A stretch of 7,831 nucleotides of DNA from Candidatus Uhrbacteria bacterium (GTDB taxonomy: Bacteria; Patescibacteriota; Patescibacteriia; 2-12-FULL-60-25): NCBI GenBank assembly GCA_023246325.1, contig JAHFIO010000040.1, positions 1 to 7,831 of the forward strand. Direction: 5' to 3'. The notes beneath the pieces were generated by a model. That model saw only the letters and a list, made by a program, of their open reading frames with translations, did no database searches and had not been told where the DNA came from. Shown here one piece after another: positions 6,026 to 7,831 of the stretch. Every line of letters begins with the position of its first letter. The first letter of the stretch is position 1. The position numbers and the translations under genes are program-made.

Positions 6026-6068
6026 TTGACAAAAATACGTATATGCAGTACACAACATATAGACCTTT
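6026..6068 (+). promoter_or_regulatory. Promoter of the second sigma gene, sharing the conserved block
   Basis: TTGACA (6026-6031), 17 bases and TACACA (6049-6054) repeat the arrangement seen before the first sigma gene. The block GTACACA-AC-ATATAGA-C-CTTT (6048-6068) differs from the first copy at only three of 21 positions. The spacer and the leader after the block are not similar, so the block is conserved for itself. The CCTGT half of the inverted repeat seen in the first promoter is absent here. Confidence 0.65.
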
Positions 6069-6088
6069 AACAATTCTGGAGCTATGCC

Positions 6089-6868
6089 GTGAAAAGAATC
6101 GTAGAAAAAAATCCAATATTCAAGAAAGTAAAAATACTTTCTTGGGATGAACAAAAAAAATTGCTCATACAATATGCTGAACCGATAACGAATGCGAAAG
6201 ACAAACAACGCATACGCAATACGCTCGTTGTAGGCAATTTGCCATTCATCATACGATTCGCATCATCCTATGTGCGACATGGATTTCAATTGGAAGACGC
6301 CATTCATGAGGCCGTTATAGGTTTTATTGAAGGCATTGAAAAATTTCAACTATCATATGGTGTAAAGTTAACAACATATGCGACATGGCGCATGCGCAAT
6401 GCGATTCAACGCGAAAGACAACGCAAGTATCAACTTGTAAAAATCAGCGATAGAACATGGAAAGCTGCGCAAAAATCCAGAAAAGAAATACGTCGCGATG
6501 ATCGTGAACCAACAGAAAAAGAAATAGAACTTTTTTTGTCTATTACCTTTGCATTGCCAGAATCAATGGAAAAATATGTTTCTGATGATTTGGATACATA
6601 TGAACTTATGGATACAATTCCAAGCGAATGTTCCAGGCAAGATGAAATTGTGGAGCAAGCGCACGATGCATCGCGAATCAAAAATGCAATGCACATTTTA
6701 TCTGAGAAAGAAAAAGATATTATCTATATGCGATTCGGGTTTGTACACGATACTGAATCAACCCTATCAGAAATCGGAATAAAATATGGCGTTTCTCGTG
6801 AACGCATTCGCCAAATTGAAAAAATAGCTATGAAAAAAATACGTGATGTATTGGTAACTCGAGAATAA
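6089..6868 (+). CDS. Compact RNA polymerase sigma-70-family factor (second of tandem pair)
   Basis: This 259-residue sigma factor is the paralog of the preceding gene. Region 1.2-like residues 13-45 (LSWDEQKKLLIQYA) lead into region 2 (46-112) with NLPFIIRFASSYV, LEDAIHEAVIGFIEGIEKF and VKLTTYATWRMRNAIQRER. The second tryptophan of the usual WW pair in the melting helix is Arg101. A charged middle segment (125-150) and an acidic part (DTYELMDTIPSE) replace a full region 3. Region 4 (about 200-255) is canonical, with LSEKEKDIIYMRFGF and the helix-turn-helix LSEIGIKYGVSRERIRQIEKIA. The GTG start at 6089 is set by GGAG (6078-6081) seven bases upstream; the in-between ATG at 6084 stops at once. 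A terminator follows the gene. The target promoters are not known; its own promoter copy could make it, or its paralog, autoregulated. Confidence 0.93.
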   Translation: MKRIVEKNPIFKKVKILSWDEQKKLLIQYAEPITNAKDKQRIRNTLVVGNLPFIIRFASSYVRHGFQLEDAIHEAVIGFIEGIEKFQLSYGVKLTTYATWRMRNAIQRERQRKYQLVKISDRTWKAAQKSRKEIRRDDREPTEKEIELFLSITFALPESMEKYVSDDLDTYELMDTIPSECSRQDEIVEQAHDASRIKNAMHILSEKEKDIIYMRFGFVHDTESTLSEIGIKYGVSRERIRQIEKIAMKKIRDVLVTRE

Positions 6869-6869
6869 G

Positions 6870-6892
6870 GTGTCATAATTGACACTTTTTTT
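6870..6892 (+). terminator. Intrinsic terminator after the second sigma gene
   Basis: GTGTCA (6870-6875), loop TAAT and TGACAC (6880-6885) form a 6-bp stem followed by seven T (6886-6892), starting one base after the TAA stop. It sits between the convergent sigma and murI genes. On the murI side the opposite strand lacks a T-run, so it probably serves only the sigma gene. Confidence 0.75.
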
Positions 6893-6914
6893 ATATGTCC
6901 GATTTATATGTCCG
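6890..6914. repeat. 13-base tandem microduplication at the murI stop codon
   Basis: TTTATATGTCCG occurs at 6890-6901 and again at 6903-6914, one base apart. The second copy carries the murI stop codon and last codons; the first lies just beyond. It looks like a local slippage duplication in the short convergent gap. Confidence 0.8.
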
Positions 6915-7668
6915 CTTTTTCAAAATGTACCTTTTTTCCTAACCATTTTTGCGCAATTGCTACGGAATGAGGGGAAATATCGGTAAGAAAGTACGTTTTG
7001 GTAGCTGCTTCCTTTTTGGTAGCTGCTTCCTTTTTGTACTTTTGTATAACTTCTTCTGCTGAATCAATCAAGTGTATTTTTTTTCCAACGGCACGTTGAA
7101 TAACCGACGTGAGCAAAGGATAATGTGTGCACCCTAAAATAAGGGTCTGATACGATTTTTCTCGAAATACAGTTAAATATTTTCTCGCAATCTGTTTTGT
7201 TTCGCGCTCATTCATCCACCCCTCTTCAACAAGCGAAACAAACAAAGGGCATGGTTTTGAAAGTACCTGAACTTTCGCATATCCATTTTGTATTTTTTTT
7301 TGATATATCCCCGATGCAATGGTCGCGCGCGTGCCAATAACACCAATACGTGTTGCGCCCGTCGCAATTGCCGCATCCACCGCTGGTGTTATGACCTCAA
7401 AAATTTTCACATCAGGATACAGTTCACGCAATATATCCGTCGCAACAGCGGAAACAGAATTACATGCAATAATCAAACTATCACAACCTGCATCCAACAA
7501 AAATTTCGCATCTTTTTTTGCATATTCAATAATCGTATCTGCACTTTTATTGCCATATGGTGTTCGCGCCGTATCGCCTAAATATATAAATGACTCTTCT
7601 GGCAACAATTTCAATAACGCTTTTACAACGGTTAATCCACCAATACCTGAATCAAATATCCCTGTCAT
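6904..7668 (-). CDS. murI: Glutamate racemase
   Basis: This cytoplasmic enzyme converts L-glutamate to D-glutamate for peptidoglycan, using two cysteines as acid and base and no cofactor. The 254-residue length is normal. The N-terminal FDSGIGGLTV carries Asp6-Ser7, followed by YLGDTARTPYG (29-39). The first catalytic cysteine is Cys69 in IIACNSVSA (the family usually has ACNTASA). The second is Cys180, with His182, in LGCTHYPLL. Between Tyr211 and Thr225 the motif KKEAAT is present twice, encoded by a perfect 18-base tandem repeat, in a surface segment before the C-terminal strand. The ATG at 7668 follows the phosphohexomutase stop by 13 bases, with GAGG overlapping that stop, so the two are probably co-transcribed. 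It converges on the second sigma gene. Confidence 0.96.
   Translation of the reverse strand: MTGIFDSGIGGLTVVKALLKLLPEESFIYLGDTARTPYGNKSADTIIEYAKKDAKFLLDAGCDSLIIACNSVSAVATDILRELYPDVKIFEVITPAVDAAIATGATRIGVIGTRATIASGIYQKKIQNGYAKVQVLSKPCPLFVSLVEEGWMNERETKQIARKYLTVFREKSYQTLILGCTHYPLLTSVIQRAVGKKIHLIDSAEEVIQKYKKEAATKKEAATKTYFLTDISPHSVAIAQKWLGKKVHFEKADI
6996..7036. repeat. 18-base in-frame tandem repeat inside murI
   Basis: The sequence is perfectly periodic with period 18 over 41 bases, a little over two copies of GGTAGCTGCTTCCTTTTT. It adds six residues (KKEAAT) in frame to glutamate racemase, away from the active-site motifs. The perfect identity suggests a recent slippage event or a length-variable site. 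Confidence 0.9.
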
Positions 7669-7681
7669 ATTATTTTCAACC

Positions 7682-7831
7682 TCATCCTGCTTGAATAATT
7701 TTTTTTATTTCTTCGATGCGCATATGCAATCGCTTCTCATCACTCGCTTCTACATTCAATCGCAATAACGGTTCCGTATTTGATGCACGTACATTAAACC
7801 ACCAATTTTCTTTCATATATACAGGATCACG
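7682..7831 (-). CDS. Phosphomannomutase/phosphoglucomutase, C-terminal 49 residues (cut by window end)
   Basis: Only the C-terminal end is in the window: 49 residues and a TGA stop at 7684-7682. WWFNVRASNTEPLLRLNVEA is the C-terminal phosphate-binding signature of alpha-D-phosphohexomutases (family pattern RxSNTEPxLRL-x-VE), followed by a final helix. These enzymes move phosphate between the 1 and 6 positions of hexoses for cell-surface sugar synthesis. The sequence does not tell the mannose, glucose and glucosamine types apart. It lies just upstream of murI on the same strand, so both serve envelope synthesis. Confidence 0.92.
   Translation of the reverse strand, partial: RDPVYMKENWWFNVRASNTEPLLRLNVEASDEKRLHMRIEEIKKIIQAG

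Larger units (their letters stand above)
319..7690. repeat. Dispersed short word GCAGGAT (13 copies), core CGGCAGGAT (6 copies)
   Basis: Reading both strands I find GCAGGAT with left ends at 319(-), 1252(+), 1645(-), 1702(+), 1956(-), 2348(+), 2516(-), 2951(+), 3138(-), 5190(-), 5744(-), 5897(+) and 7684(-). Six of these extend to CGGCAGGAT (319, 1250, 2346, 3138, 5744, 5895). A random 7-mer would be expected about once and a 9-mer about 0.06 times in this length. The copies fall in different reading frames, encoding SAG, ILP, RQD, HPA and GRM among others, so protein sequence does not explain them. Confidence 0.7.

Noticed and set aside
5799..6208. Minus-strand open frames of 84 and 105 residues across the sigma intergenic gap
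   Set aside because: They overlap both sigma coding regions, the terminator and the conserved promoter block, and have no ribosome site.
1..7831. UGA-as-glycine genetic code
   Set aside because: UGA ends the first sigma gene and the phosphohexomutase at their natural C-termini, and no in-frame UGA interrupts any conserved gene.
1..7831. CRISPR array, tRNA or rRNA genes, insertion sequence, transposase or integrase near the toxin module
   Set aside because: I looked on both strands and saw no regularly spaced repeats, no tRNA-like cloverleaf, no terminal inverted repeats and no recombinase motifs; only two short slippage repeats were found.

Overview
The window is from an A+T-rich bacterial chromosome. 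The gene set is housekeeping (pheS-pheT, a site-2 protease, glutamate racemase, a phosphohexomutase), with two compact sigma-70-type factors that lack large N-terminal extensions. UGA is used as a normal stop (first sigma gene, phosphohexomutase), so this is not a UGA=Gly lineage. The compact sigma factors, the mixture of strong, weak and apparently absent Shine-Dalgarno sites, and the style of the proteins suggest a Patescibacteria/CPR-type genome. That placement is inference; no marker here proves it.

Layout. Positions 1-3317 (minus strand) hold a tight operon: M50 site-2 protease, pheS, and pheT, which is cut by the window start. The protease has a plausible promoter placing the transcription start on its ATG (leaderless). 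Positions 3361-4780 (minus) hold an accessory two-gene module: a protein with a hydrophobic N-terminal half and a C-terminal barnase-type ribonuclease domain, followed 1 nt later by a barstar-like inhibitor. Positions 4826-5131 (minus) hold a small orphan protein built of two 36-residue beta-propeller-like repeats, with a strong ribosome site, its own terminator and a candidate promoter. Positions 5209-6868 (plus) hold two tandem paralogous sigma factors, each with its own promoter and terminator. Their promoters share a nearly identical block of about 20 bases, far more conserved than the proteins. Positions 6904-7831 (minus) hold murI behind the 3' end of a phosphomannomutase/phosphoglucomutase gene.

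The main points of interest are: (1) a toxin-immunity pair of barnase/barstar type whose toxin carries Lys where barnase has its catalytic Glu, and whose inhibitor has a 16-19 residue loop insertion; (2) the shared promoter module of the twin sigma genes, the first copy overlapping a candidate face-to-face promoter for the orphan gene; (3) a strongly over-represented word, GCAGGAT (13 copies by eye, six extending to CGGCAGGAT), in both orientations and several reading frames, resembling a DNA-uptake or other chromosome-wide signal. All counts and alignments were made by eye, without software.
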